Source: Botryotinia globosa (taxonomy: Eukaryota > Ascomycota > Leotiomycetes > Helotiales > Sclerotiniaceae). Taken from it: DNA of 64,000 nt. The stretch is taken from contig RCSZ01000007.1 of the NCBI GenBank assembly GCA_014898425.1, positions 1,240,001-1,304,000 on the forward strand, read 5' to 3'. Below are positions 24,170-36,144 of the stretch, in pieces. Under the pieces are notes generated by a model that saw only the letters and a list, made by a program, of their open reading frames with translations, did no database searches and was not told the DNA's origin. How positions within the stretch are numbered: the stretch's first letter is position 1; every line of letters begins with the position of its first letter. Both the position numbers and the translations under genes were made by a program.

Positions 24170-25502
24170 ATGTCAATCGTAGATTACATGATTGTAAATC
24201 ATACTCGTCCTCTCAAAAGTGTGAGAATGATCTCAACACTCGTTGGCTGCTCCGGTGAGGTATATAAGCTGGGTTTTGTTCTCTACAAACATCCAAACAA
24301 CGATCCGGAGTTCAACATCCATCTGGCCTCTGAGTGAGTTCTGAGATCAAAATTTGGCGTGCTTCTCGTTGCGAAAATGACAAGCTGTAACAGGCTGATC
24401 TGGGCAAGGCTTTAGAAAGGACAATATGGCCCTCGTATCAAAACCCGTCACCCGCTCAATATCTGAGCATTCACAAGAGCGCAAAAGTTATTCGTCAAAG
24501 TTCGTCAAATACGACATCATGTAGATGAAGACAAGGAGAACCGAGTACTTGTCTACGATTATGCAAGATCCAACGTGTTTGGAATGATAAGCGACTGTCC
24601 TCTTCCTTTGCAAGCAAGAAAGACGATCCTCAAAGAGGTTGGCCCGGCATTGAAAGATATGCACACGAGAAATTGGACACACCTTGGTAGGCTATCTTAA
24701 CCCACACAGGACTTTTGCTTAGAGCTTTCTCCTTACCCTATTTCTATACTCTAGATACGAAGCCTGACAACGTCTTCATCGACTGGTTTGTGAATATGGG
24801 AACCAAATTCTGCCTTGAAAAGGTGCAATTGGGCGATCTAGATTGTGCTTCGCAACTCATAGGCACGCATCTTCTGAGCCATAAGATAGGAAACGTGATG
24901 TGGCAAAGCCCAGAAGGACGACTGAGGAGAGGAATGGGGAAGCATTCGGAGGTGCTTTCTTTCCGACTACTGGCAAGTCAAATTAACCCTCACAGAGTCC
25001 CAATTTCTAATAATATGGCTCTTTTCAATGTCTTTTTGTGCTTACAAGAACTGAACCCCCTAACCCTGATTTCGAAAGTCTATCTGTAGAACTGGCGCAG
25101 GTAATCTTGCACGAGGTGCTGTCGAACTTTGGACCGCTTCCGGATGAGCTTGTAAAGCATGTTGATGATGAGGAAGCAGTCGAGCCCTTGAAGGATCTTT
25201 GGAAAATGATTGAAGAGGATGAGGAGCGGGTTGAAGGGTATGAGCCTTTCGAGTAATGGACTCAAGCTGACCATTCCAATCTTGATAATGGTGCGAAGAG
25301 ATTGACACTCAGACTGACGAATTTAGACCCCGGAAAGAGGGCGGAAATGGTTGATATGACGTCGAATCGTTACTGGGTTAGGGGTTGGTCCCATGGGCAT
25401 TTTGGGACCGAAGAATGTTCTGAAGATGATGCCAAACAAAAATCTGATTCAAGAGTAAGAAATAACTACTCTTTGGTAAATATTTGCAACCTGAGAACAT
25501 AA
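24170..25502 (+). pseudogene. decayed protein kinase gene
   Basis: Four exon blocks can be read in consistent phase: 24170-24333, 24394-24686, 24755-24972 and 25029-25502. They spell a fungal protein-kinase fold: a glycine-loop-like GCSGEVYKLG, a catalytic loop HLDTKPDNVF (Asp, Lys and Asn kept, but not a standard HRD), LGDLDCAS in place of DFG, MWQSPEG in place of APE, and a C-lobe ending LTNLDPGKRAEM. The frame is broken by TAG at 24413-24415, TGA at 24464-24466 and TAA at 25254-25256. The third intron (24973-25028) begins GCAAGT and ends CAA instead of CAG. No frameshift is needed anywhere. Point changes alone therefore disabled it, unless stop-avoiding splicing is used. The breaks lie inside otherwise conserved sequence, which argues against their being intronic. 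Confidence 0.8.
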
Positions 25503-27010
25503 AAAGTACCTCTTAATGGCTACTATTTGACAATGGAGTTCCTATGCTACCAGGCCTTGGTGATGTCGTATCTTTGTCGAACAGAAGAAAAAGATGCTAG
25601 CCGGATGTCAGAACCAACGGATAGTGGTAGTAAATTTATAATCGATTCAGTTGATCTATAGCCAATGCTACGTAACCAACGGAAATGTACTTGAATCTAC
25701 GCACCGAATCGATTGTTTTGAAAGTGTCGCGTCTCTTTTGCAGCCCAAGACTTCCTTAAAGCCTCAAGACTGGCAACGCGTTTTTAAGCCGATTTGACTG
25801 ATTGATAAAGCAAGCCTCTTGATGATTCTCATGTGACGGACAGGAGAATAGCGGAGTACCAACCTTTTACCTAGATACTCACCTCATAGTTCTCCGCTGC
25901 ATTGGAGAGTGTGTACTAAATATATATTAATGCCACGAGAGCTACTCAAACTTCAGGAGCTTTCTGAAGTAGAGGAATAGCCTGCCAAAGAAAAAAAGAC
26001 AGTTCCTGCGAACATGATGTCCACGAATATGGAAACTTCAAAGTCCGGAGAGCAGAACATAGCATGCCATCTTGTACTCCTCATCTACCCCCAGAGAAAA
26101 GTGCTTCATGGATTTCCTCTCAGTATCTGTAGTGACCTTGTCTCCACTCTGAGGCTTTACCTTCCCAGATGCTGTTAGTTTAAAAGCTTCTCTGATTATA
26201 CCCAGGCATCACCTCCCTCTCCCACGATTGAGTGTACATAACTCACCATAACATCCTACATGAACGCATTTGACATCGCACCCACAATCGTCAAATGCAT
26301 ACAGCCAACATGACCAGCAGCAGATGAGCGTTCATCCTAATACTAAATGTATATCCATTGCATTGTAGATATAGCATTTAGCCCGTGAAGAAGCTAGCTC
26401 AATCTTGGTATAGAGAGGAATGAATGGTGTAGAGTATGAGAAGCTTGGGTACGCAGCAACTTGTGAATAAAATATCACCCATCACGATATGAGATATTGA
26501 AATTTGGAGATTCATTACTAATCATCTCTCCAAAGACAGCAGAAACTGATTGGACAGACAGACGTTCAGGGCGGTTGAAAGTGGATGACGGTGATGATGA
26601 TGATTGATGTAATACACCATCTGTTTCTACGTGGGAGAAAAAAGAGGCCAAAATTGATCACCCTAATAAATTCTATAATAAATCAACCGATAATAAAATT
26701 ACAGAAACTAATAGCTTTAAAAGAAATCCTTGAGAAATCTTCAACTATGAAGTATTTTAAGATTTAATTCTAACAATTGGAATGGAACAATTGAATTGTT
26801 GAAGGAAGGGCTTTGCCAGTGGTCAATTGTCAATTCCGGCCTGTTTTCTCTCCTACGAATAACTGGAGCACAGGCAGATGTAGAAGTGCCAAGGCGCCAT
26901 TGCAAAGTCAATACAACACAGCGATTGTACGATTGTAGATTGTAGATATAGACAACCTTACCTCGTAATTACACATACTCCGTAGACATCTACGATATGA
27001 TATGATATAA

Positions 27011-27060
27011 TTGTCATTGTCATTGTCATTGTCATTATCATTATCATCATCATCATCATG
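27011..27060. repeat. TTGTCA / TCATCA microsatellite
   Basis: Four TTGTCA units grade into TTATCA and then CAT triplets. It reads as a poly-Asp/Asn frame on the minus strand (a DDDDDNDNDN-like peptide), which I treat as an artefact. Confidence 0.85.
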
Positions 27061-27290
27061 ATATTCATCCGCTCTCTCTCGTCTCACGGTAAAATGTAAT
27101 CTTTGATTTTTATCCATTCATTTACTCCTCTCAGCCCAGATCCTTCACACACACCCCCCAAACTTATCCGGCTCAAACGCCCCGGCCATATCTCAGAAGG
27201 GGAAAAGGAAACCCCCTTCGTTCGCTCGGTCCAAAAAAAGGTTCCTTGATTTATCTCCCACTACTTTCTCTTCGCGCTCACGCCGTCTTT

Positions 27291-27317
27291 ACACTATTCA
27301 CACTATTCACACTATTC
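27291..27317. repeat. CACTATTCA 9-mer, three copies
   Basis: Three tandem copies of a 9 bp unit about 1 kb upstream of the PHD-finger gene. Confidence 0.75.
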
Positions 27318-28317
27318 TAATTTGCGTGCGTTTGGTGTGGAATTGGCCCAGCAACACTCCATTTCTATACCGCCATCTTCAGCATTTCTGACCAAAGAAG
27401 GCTTGCCTCCACTTTCATTTGACCATCTACGAAGTAGACACTTGAAGATCTCCAACGTACCTCCTCCCTCGGTCTTGGTGTTTTCCGTATGGTGCTGTCC
27501 CTCGAGCAACACAAGAGACCAGAGCTCTCCTAATTGTAATGTTTTACAACAATCACTAATGAAGCTCGTTATGATCTTGTACCTTCTATTTGAGCAAGAG
27601 ATCTTCCCTAGATTGGACAACCCTTGTATGACTCTGACACCGACTTCAGAGCACCTGAAGTAGCTACTGTAGCGAATTCAGAGTGGATATACCTTCCGGT
27701 TGCCTGGAACAATCCCCGCTATTTTGGTAGCTGGAGTAGACGTCTCAATTTCGACCTCTGACCTCAAATTTGGTATTTTTCCTTCAAAACATTTGTTGTT
27801 GTGGCAATTGTCTGTTGGTTGTTCTGGTGAGTACTGACGTTATCTATCATCTCATTGTGAATAGCCCCCAGAAGCGTTGCTGACCACATGTGAAACAAGC
27901 TTCAAGAAAAATCAAACAGATATACATCCTTGCCATGCTGTAAATCATTTACGCCCTCGATACCAATAGTGCTTTGCAACTATATCGAGTCCTTCCCATC
28001 GACTTATCTTCAACTGCCTCTGCAACAAATTTCGGGAACCCATCATTTCGGCAGCGGGCGGCTCGCTGCGGGTAGATCAAGGAGAATTACATTTGCTAAG
28101 CAAAACTCAAAGAGCTCCACTTCGCAGAAAAAGTCTTGTTATCAGGAAAGATCTTTTATCAATTGATAAAGGCTTTGGGATTTTGGAGTGATTGGATCAG
28201 AAGTCATATCAACAAAAGGATTGAAACACCGGGGCCTGAATGTATGCAGTATAGAAGGAGGCTGGCCAGACTTCATTCTCGAACCCCATTTCAAGAGGGC
28301 GGACGGGAGGAGTTGCA

Positions 28318-30533
28318 ATGAGTTGGGAGCAGCAAGCAAGTTATGAAGGGAGCCAGGGAGGATGGACCCCACAATTTGCAGAAGATTATTCTATGTTCAA
28401 CGCAACACCTGGGCGTCTCGTCAATGGGCAACGGCCGTTTGTTGATACTTCAACAGCTCAAGCACTGTCATCCCTGACTCACAATGGACATTATAATGTT
28501 GAGGGAGATATGGTGACAGATATGGGAATGCACATGCATCAGTTGTCACCAAATTCTGGGTTTGCAATAGCTCAGACTACATCCCCCAACAAACAGATAT
28601 CTGCTGCTACTGCCCCGCAAACTGCTTCCAGAGCACGATTTAGTGATGTTTCCAAGACCCCCCAAAAGTCAAAGAAAAGGTTGGATGATCCTTTCAGTGG
28701 TCAAACTGCTACACCTCCACATTCTGTTGGAAAAGGTACTAGGAAATTAGCCCCAAAAATGTTCAACGTATCGAATAATGCTCCAGTTCAAGGTAATGGC
28801 TTTGAGTCTTCTGACTCAAATAATCACCATCCTCAATTGATAGCACAATCTTCAACAGCTATGGATCCGTTCGGTTATCCAATGACTGCACCAGCATCAA
28901 CCCCATTCTTTGAAAGTAACAAAGCAATATGGGATACTAGTATGGATGGCATGGATTTGGATTTCTCAACTGATTCGGCGGGTATTTTCCAACAAGGTCA
29001 TAGGGCAAGCAATTCTATTGATTGGGGACGAAGCAACCAGATGTTTCAAGAATCAGTGAATTTATCGCCTCAAAAATCAAGGGAATCCAAAATTGAAGCT
29101 GAACCCCGCAAACGACATAGACAGATAGCCTCGAAAACTTCCTTACCAATAACTTCAGCACTCCCTACGTCACTTCCATTATTAGCTTTTAGCAGTGCGA
29201 CAGCAACCTCGAATTCAATAGCCATGGAAATTTTTCCTGGTGTGGTCGATCCTGGTATAATATACAGTCGCCCTAGTACAGGTAGTACGTCCCAAGGAGG
29301 GTTAGAAGATATGATCTTGCCAGCATCAAGAGCAACTACAAGTCCGATTCGAAATCCAGAGCAACTCGAACCGTATCAACATCAAGTTCGAGAATATACT
29401 CGCGAACAAGAAGAACTTCGTCGATCAAGAAGTTTCAGAGAGAGCAGTATGGGGTATCGAATAGATAGGAGAACTGCTAGCTCGCCAGTCAAGGGGTCTG
29501 TGCGGCCTGGTCCTCGACGGAGTGTCAGTGAGAGTAATAGGGATCAACGTCGTAGTGGTATAGTTCGGATATTCTTATTTCCTGATTTCAAGCTAACATT
29601 CTCGATAAGAACCACCACGCTTTAACTCGGGACGTTTATCTCCTGTGAAACAGCAGCGTCATCAAAATCTTACTTCTATCCCTGAATCTCCAGCTGCATT
29701 ACCAAAACTTCGACGAGATGTCAAGCTTGCCATTGGTAGTAATGGCCGAGCTACTGTTGTTGTTGACGATGGATCAGTCAGAAGTTTGCGACGGTCATCA
29801 TCTCAAGTCATCGATTATGAATCAGAGTATGATTCTTCTACTGATGACGAACCAATCATAATTCCCAGCCGAAACAACTCTTTCAATCTACCTCAGCAGA
29901 GACCACCCAGATTTGATCTATTCGATGCTTCCTCTAGTGACTTTCGCAGACCTAGCACAAGTACAAGCGGCTATAGTCGGTCCTCGGGTCAGCACACGAG
30001 TATCGATGAGATGAGTGAGGCAGAGACAGTACTTGATGAGATCAAGATCGGAGATGCAGCTTCTGCTTTGCGGAAGGTGGTCAGAGAGCGTCGAAGTAAT
30101 CAAAAAATGTCAAAAAATGGAAGACATCTTCGTCTGTTCTCCGATACAACCCCTAGACCAGGCCGCTATGCAGAATATACTTCGTCGTCTAATAATTCTC
30201 CCGGTGGAGCAACGCCATCCAGCTCGAGGAGTGGTACTACCCGGTGTATCTGTAACAACGCGGAGGGAGACTCTTTCATGATCCAATGGTGAGTTTGCTA
30301 CTACTGTTACAGCTTACATTGTCTAATTCGTTTCAAGTGAGTCTTGTGAGAATTGGCTTCATGGACAATGTGTCAATATCCCAGATCGAAGGACACTCCC
30401 AAAGGTTTACATATGTGCCTTTTGTGCCCTAACACCAAACATGCGGAACGGTCGTGTGCGAGAGTCTGCAAGAGAGAAGAGGGGTCTGCCCTCTTCTCCT
30501 CTTGCCCACAAATCTGTCAGATCATGTCGTTGA
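28318..30533 (+). CDS. PHD-finger protein
   Basis: Three exons: 28318-29557, 29610-30288 and 30338-30533, giving 704 residues. The introns are 52 bp (GTATAG...AAG with GCTAAC) and 49 bp (GTGAGT...AAG). The first 620 residues are disordered, Ser/Pro/Gln-rich, with basic KSKKRLDD and RKRHRQ patches that look like nuclear signals. The C-terminus is a PHD finger: C626-I-C628, then MIQCESCENWLHGQC (C640, C643, H648, C651) and YICAFC (C666, C669). This is the Cys4-His-Cys3 pattern that binds methylated or unmodified histone H3 tails. The second intron splits the codon of C640, so its removal is required for the finger. A chromatin reader role in the nucleus is inferred from the domain; the complex is unknown. 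Confidence 0.88.
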
Positions 30534-31272
30534 TCAAATATCGAATTGATGTCTCCTATATCAAACTTTGGCATTTGGAGCTTGATGGATGATGATCATA
30601 AGCTTCAGCATTTTTTACCTTTGGTTTCTACTGCAACCGGAGGAAACCCCATCAGATGGAGGGCATTTTTCAAACCACTTGTTTTTAACACCCACCTACC
30701 ACCAACTTTTTTTATTACCTATTTTCTTTTGTCGACACTGATACCCCCTTTCAAAGAGCATATACAACACAGATCAAAGTCATCATGCATGATTCCCAAG
30801 ATATAATACAAGAATAAGATTTACGACCGAAAAGAACGGGGGAAGGGCAAAAGGGGAAAGGGCAAAAGGGAAAGGATAAAGCGGAGTTGGGATTGATTAT
30901 TGCGGCATGTATGGAGAAGTGCAATGATTTAAAGATTCTTTGGGTACCTAGCAATACCTAGCACAAAATAAATGCATACATATATATATATATATACCTT
31001 AACCTACCTGATATTCTTCGAGCTCGTGTATAGATTTTCTAGACGTTATTCGATACATGTCCAAGAGTCAACCTCTTTACATGCTGGATTGGTCTGGGTG
31101 AAGAAGAGCATCTGATTCTTTGAATATATCTGAACTCCAAAGCTCTTCATATTCCAAGTCCATTCGAATAATTTAAACTCAATTTCTCTGACTACATGTA
31201 GAGATATAGATATATTCGTATTGTCCTAACCTTAAATCATCCAATCACCCCCTACCCATATTGGCGACGTCC

Positions 31273-31282
31273 CCGAGTTCGG
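31273..31282. promoter_or_regulatory. CCG-N4-CGG site, distal, upstream of leu2
   Basis: CCGAGTTCGG, an everted CGG pair with four-base spacing, 173 bp upstream of the leu2 start codon. Leu3-type Zn2Cys6 activators bind CCG-N4-CGG, classically CCGGNNCCGG, in leucine pathway promoters. Occupancy here is inference. Confidence 0.6.
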
Positions 31283-31297
31283 GCGTGGAGCTTCATT

Positions 31298-31307
31298 CCG
31301 AAATCGG
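31298..31307. promoter_or_regulatory. CCG-N4-CGG site, proximal, upstream of leu2
   Basis: CCGAAATCGG, the second everted CGG pair with the same four-base spacing. It lies 25 bp (centre to centre) from the distal site and 148 bp upstream of the leu2 start codon. The repeated spacing makes chance less likely than for a single site. Confidence 0.6.
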
Positions 31308-31455
31308 ACTTAGTGGGGGCGGGGCATTCAATAAAGTCATTCTTGTTCCCCAAACATTTTCTCGTCCCCAAACAACACAATTCAATCATTCCTCTCTTCT
31401 TAAATACCCATTGTCCTTATAATTGTCGAATATTCATTAAAAGCTTATTGCGAAG

Positions 31456-32850
31456 ATGTCAACTCATAATATTGTGGTTTTCGGTGGTGATCACTGCGGT
31501 CCTGAGGTATGGATGTTTGTTTACTTGTTGCTTCAATACCTGCTTGTGGAGAGAATACGGGGTTGGAAATTGTATTGCACAACCATTCAAAGCTTCAAAT
31601 CGAACAACTAGAGAAGTAAATTTACTAATTAGCTCTTCTAATCAGGTTGTAGCGGAAGCTATCAAAGTCCTGAAAGTTGTAGAAAGCGATAGACCATCAG
31701 TTGGAAAGTTCAATTTCCAAGAACATCTCTTGGGTGGTGTAAGTCTCCACACTTAAGCTCCTTGGTTTCCAAGTCTCATACTTACACCTCATCCCCAATA
31801 CAGTGCTCAATTGATGCCCACGGTGAGCCTCTCACAACCGAAGCTCTCGAAGCTGCCAAAAATGCCGATGCCGTTCTTCTTGGCGCAATCGGTGGTCCAA
31901 AATGGGGAACCGGAAAAGTACGTCCTGAGCAAGGAATTCTTGCTCTCCGCAAACAAATGGGCACATATGGAAACCTCCGACCTTGTAATTTCGCTTCACC
32001 TACCTTGACCGAGATCTCCCCATTGAAAGAAAAGGTCTGCGAAGGCGTCGATTTCTGCATTGTGCGAGAATTGACCGGAGGCATCTACTTCGGAGAGAGA
32101 AAGGAGGACGACGGAGATGGAAAGGCTTGGGACACAGAGCCATATAGCAGAGAGGAAATCGAGCGTGTGACGAGATTAGCAGCAAATCTTGCCCTTGCGC
32201 AAGACCCCCCAGCACCAGTTTGGAGTTTGGATAAGGCAAACGTTCTCGCGACATCGAGGTTATGGCGCAAAACTGTCACCGACGTCATGGCTGCGGAGTT
32301 CCCACAATTGAAGATCGGACATCATTTGATTGATAGTGCGGCCATGTTGATGGTAAAAGACCCAAGAAAGTTGAACGGTATCGTAGTGACAAGCAATTTG
32401 TTTGGAGATATTATCAGTGATGAGGCGAGTGTTATTCCTGGTAGTATTGGACTCTTGCCAAGTGCAAGTTTGAGTGGTGTTCCAGATGGAAAGAGCAGGT
32501 GTAATGGTATCTACGAGCCAATTCACGGTATGTTTCTATGTTTCTTCGCCACTTGTTATTTTACCTCCTTTCCGTCATTATTCCATGTTCAGATCTAATA
32601 ATTTCCTCTAGGCTCCGCCCCAGACATCAGTGGCAAAGGCATCGTAAACCCCATCGGCACCATCCTTTCCGTCGCCATGATGCTCAAATATTCTCTTAAC
32701 CTCCCAGTCGAAGCTAAAGCCGTCGAAGAAGCTGTCCGCAGAACCATCGAAAAGGGAGTCAGAACCGCCGACATCGGTGGTTCGAACAAGACTGTTGAGG
32801 TTGGTGATGCTGTTGTTGAGGAATTAAAGAAGGTCTTGAAGGAGCTTTAA
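31456..32850 (+). CDS. leu2: 3-isopropylmalate dehydrogenase
   Basis: Four exons: 31456-31506, 31646-31738, 31804-32527 and 32612-32850, giving 368 residues, the usual size. The introns are 139, 65 and 84 bp. The enzyme oxidatively decarboxylates 3-isopropylmalate to 2-oxoisocaproate with NAD+, the third dedicated step of leucine synthesis. Diagnostic segments are [14 protein letters not shown], the substrate arginine region [22 protein letters not shown], and the metal and nucleotide region [20 protein letters not shown] followed by [15 protein letters not shown]. The third intron splits the Gly codon of EPIHG|SAPD, and the fit of both sides confirms the junction. The N-terminus [17 protein letters not shown] has no evident presequence, so it is probably cytosolic. 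Two Leu3-type sites lie upstream. Confidence 0.97.
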
Positions 32851-33172
32851 ATGTATTAAAAAAAGGAATTTACCAGAGTCATAAAGTATACCTGGTATTA
32901 AAGAATCTGTCATCATACAATGGGTCATAGTCGCAATCGTATACGAAAACGAACGACGTTGCTTATGGAGTTGAAAAGTATTTAGCGGTCAAAAAGATGA
33001 AAATATTAATCGCAATATGTATTATCTTGTTCTATTCTGTCTAGGTCTCCTCAGGTTCTCGTTGAATTTCCTACTCGTAGCACTATCCATATCCATAGCC
33101 ACCCATAACAATTTATTTATCGCTCAATCTCAATCACCATGTCTCATTATCCATTCCACCTTTTGGGAGACA
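32851..33172. other. convergent spacer between leu2 and LIM-domain gene
   Basis: About 320 bp between the leu2 stop and the minus-strand LIM gene stop. It should contain both polyadenylation regions. I see no further feature. Confidence 0.6.
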
Positions 33173-36144
33173 TCACTCCTCACCAAACAGCCCCTTCAAT
33201 TCCCTCTTTAATTGCTCCCTACTCTCATCAACGCCACCTCCAACATCATCCTCATCCTTTGTACGGCTCTCTTCCTCCTCTACCACTTTCCCCTTCCCCT
33301 TTCCTTTACTATCTCCTCTTCCCAATTTATCCCTTTCTGTCTTCTCCCTCTCCCTCTCCCTCTCCCTTTCCTTCCTACTCCCCGCCCTACTCCCCTGTCC
33401 CCTCTCCTCCCCACTCGTCCCCCTCCGCCTCCTCCCACCCACCCTACTCCCATCCCTCGACAACCTTCCCACCTCATCCTCACTCACCCCTCTATTCCGT
33501 CTCGAGCTTCTACCACTCCCCACTTGCGCATTTGCTTCTTGTTCCACAGTTGCATTTGGCGTATGATTTTTAGATTCATTATCAAGCCATCTCCATTCCG
33601 TTTGAATCTGTGTTTCCGCGCGCTTTCTTTCTTTCTCTTCCTTGACGTGCTGGGCTACTTGGCCGAGACTGCGGGGGAGATTGTGTTAGTATGTTATGAA
33701 TATCTTCTTCTCGAGCATAATTTCCCCCAACCCTGAAGCCCCGAACACTTGCCTTCTTTGAAAAGAATAAGAACAACCTACCTCACAGTCCCAACCCTCT
33801 GTCTCCGAATCCTCTCCACAATCCCCTCCTTCCCCACCTCCTTCCCCACATCCCCTTCTCTCCCTCCCCCAGGCAATATCACCCCTGACACATACTCCAA
33901 ATACTCATTCCCCTTTTCCAAAAACCCCAATTTCGGACTGCGACATAAACTCGACGCATAATTACTATTATTCTTCCCGATTTCCGGGCGCGGAAAACTC
34001 TCAAACACGGAATCGAAACTCGATTCTCCGCGTTCTCGTTTCTTTATTTCTCCTACCGATGCACTTTCGAGAGAGGTGCTGAGTCCGCAGCAGGAGCCTT
34101 TTCGAGGTGTGATAAAGTTTGAGAGGGGAGAGTGTAGGAGAGTGGGTTTCGAGTTTAGGTAGGGAGTAGAAGAAGAAGAAGAAGAAGAAATATGCTGAGT
34201 TTGGAAGGGATCCGGACTGTCGCTTTTGGGATAGGGCGTCAGCGGTCTTTCTGAAACGTCGCGCGGTGTGTGTTCGGGATGTGGGATGATTTGGACAAGA
34301 CCATTAGGTTTGATGCAGGCAGATTCAATAGTGCTGGAGCGATTTGTACGACGATAGGCAGATACGGGATGTTGATGTGGACGGGGCAGCTTTTCTTCGA
34401 TGGAGACGGAGCGAGGGCGAGTGATTTTGAATGCTTTTTGTTGGGGGCTAGGAAGGGCGAGAGATGAAAGGGTTGATGCGGATGGACGTCGGGTACTATC
34501 TGATGTGCTTTCAGAGGCAGAACCGGCGCGTTCTCGGACGGAGAGTCGGTCTGGGAGTGTCAGATATCTCAAGATCGAACGTTCTAGTACATAATAATAT
34601 GTTAAATAGAAGAACAATAATAAAATACCTTTAGGCGTCACCTGCCCTGAGAATTCCCGAGGAGAAACCTCCGTCAGCCCCTCCCCGGTTGGACACGACG
34701 TGAACGGTCCATGATCTCCCGGACAATCATCCGAATGACTAGATGAAGCCCCATCCGCATATGCTTCTGGAAGCTTCGCTCTCGAAACCGCTGCTCGCGT
34801 TTTCTTCTGACTAGCATCACCTTCTGTTTCTTCCCGTTCACGATGTACATTATTCGGAAGCAGCGACATCCATTTTGGAAGAGGTTTGGTCTTACTAGGC
34901 ACGAATGCTTGGCCAGCAGGATCGTAGATAGAGACGTAGATGTCTGTTGGGGGGGAGGAAATTGATGACGATGAATTAGATGCGTCTACTTGGCCGAAAT
35001 GTGCGGGTTCCGTGTCGCTGTGGGAATGGGTGGAGTCGTCTGGGTTTCTGTCTTCGGATACACCCATTTTGGCAGCATCACTTAGGAGTGCAACTTCTTC
35101 CTTATAGATGGTGTTAATGTGAATGTTCATGACTAGACTGAATTGGACTGAGATACATACCTGAGGAGTAGAAGAGTCCCGTATGATTTTCCTGATCTTT
35201 CTTTCATTCATCGTAGACGATTTCGATGATTTATTCGTCATATTCGTTGGTGAGACACTAGAAGATGGCGAAGTTGGAGAAGACCCCGTTTCTTCCCTTT
35301 CTTCCCCATCTAATCCGACCACGACATCTTTCTTTCCATTCAAGTTCAGGTTCAAATTCCCTCCCAACCCCTTATCCTCATCTAATTTCTCCAATCTACA
35401 TCTCGTCAGCCCACCATCAGATTTTGTCACATTTTCTAAACCCCTCTCCAACACCTTCTTCTCTCCATAACCCTTAATCTTCGTCTCTGTCTCGCACCAC
35501 TCGCAAAGCGGAATTTTATCCAGCTCCGTTCCTCTCCTTCGATCTCCATATCCATCCTCACCAGTATTCTCATACCTTCCCCTTCCATTCTCACACTCAC
35601 TTTCACACTCCCTCAAAACCCTTTCTCCTAACCTAACCCCGCAAAGCAAACACCCAAAACATCCTCGATGCCAAAAACACCATCCCAAACTAACTACCTC
35701 GTCACCTCTCACAATACATTCCCCACAAACCCAACATATACTTAAATCCAACACCGCTCTCCAACATGGATGACAGACGATTCTAGACGATCGCCCCAAG
35801 ACTCGTGGCGTGGAAGGTAAATATTGAGGAGACCAGCAAATCGTACAGACGAAAGCGGGATCCGAGGACTTTTGGATCGTACGAAGGGCGGTTATAGTTG
35901 GGGTAAGCTGAGCGGGAGTTGGTGGTCGAGGTGGTGTTAGGTGAGTATGGGGATGGGAAGTATGAGTATGATGAGGAACGAGAGGAGTAACAATTGGCGT
36001 ACTCGGGGCACCAATGGCTTTTGGAGAATCCGATACAGTACTTGCTAGCGAGAGGGGCGGAACAGAGATCGTATGGCGAGTGCGAGGACGGAGTTCAATG
36101 AATGTTGAAGTAGCTGGACGAGGGGTTCCTCGACGACCGGTCAT
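33173..36144 (-). CDS. LIM-domain protein
   Basis: Four exons on the minus strand: 35161-36144, 34629-35100, 33782-34583 and 33173-33668, giving 917 residues. The introns are 60, 45 and 113 bp; the last has an ATACTAACAC branch word and ends CCCGCAG. The first two are multiples of three and stop-free, so their removal rests on splice signals only. Zinc ligands form two groups: C100/C103 with C124/C127, then a LIM arrangement C137-WV-C140, C143, H159, C162, C165/C168 and C214/C217 (LCEWCE) after a charged insertion. LIM domains mediate protein contacts, often with the cytoskeleton or transcription complexes. The rest is disordered Ser/Pro/Lys sequence. The C-terminus has an Arg-Glu repeat ([11 protein letters not shown]) and GKGKGK coded by CCCTCT-type repeats. 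The exact role is unknown. Confidence 0.82.

Larger units (their letters stand above)
25503..28317. other. intergenic region and likely 5' leader of the PHD gene
   Basis: No gene recognised. It contains a TTGTCA/TTATCA hexamer array near 27011-27060 and a CACTATTCA 9-mer repeat at 27291-27317. The last 600 bp before the PHD gene are probably promoter and 5' leader. A possible leader intron donor (GGTGAGTACTGACG) lies near 27825, but I cannot prove an untranslated exon. Confidence 0.5.
30534..31455. other. intergenic region with leu2 promoter
   Basis: It holds the 3' end of the PHD gene transcript and the leu2 promoter. Visible items are an AAAAGGGGAAAGGGCAAAAG-type purine repeat near 30838-30872, an (AT)n run near 30979-30995, and two CCG-N4-CGG palindromes at 31273-31282 and 31298-31307. 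Confidence 0.6.

Noticed and set aside
25254..25256. The TAA in the kinase gene as part of a spliced intron
   Set aside because: A GTATGA...AAG intron could be drawn across it, but it would delete a conserved C-lobe stretch that reads in frame on both sides of the stop.
33139..33736. Plus-strand Pro/Ser-rich frames
   Set aside because: They are antisense shadows of the last coding exon of the minus-strand LIM gene.
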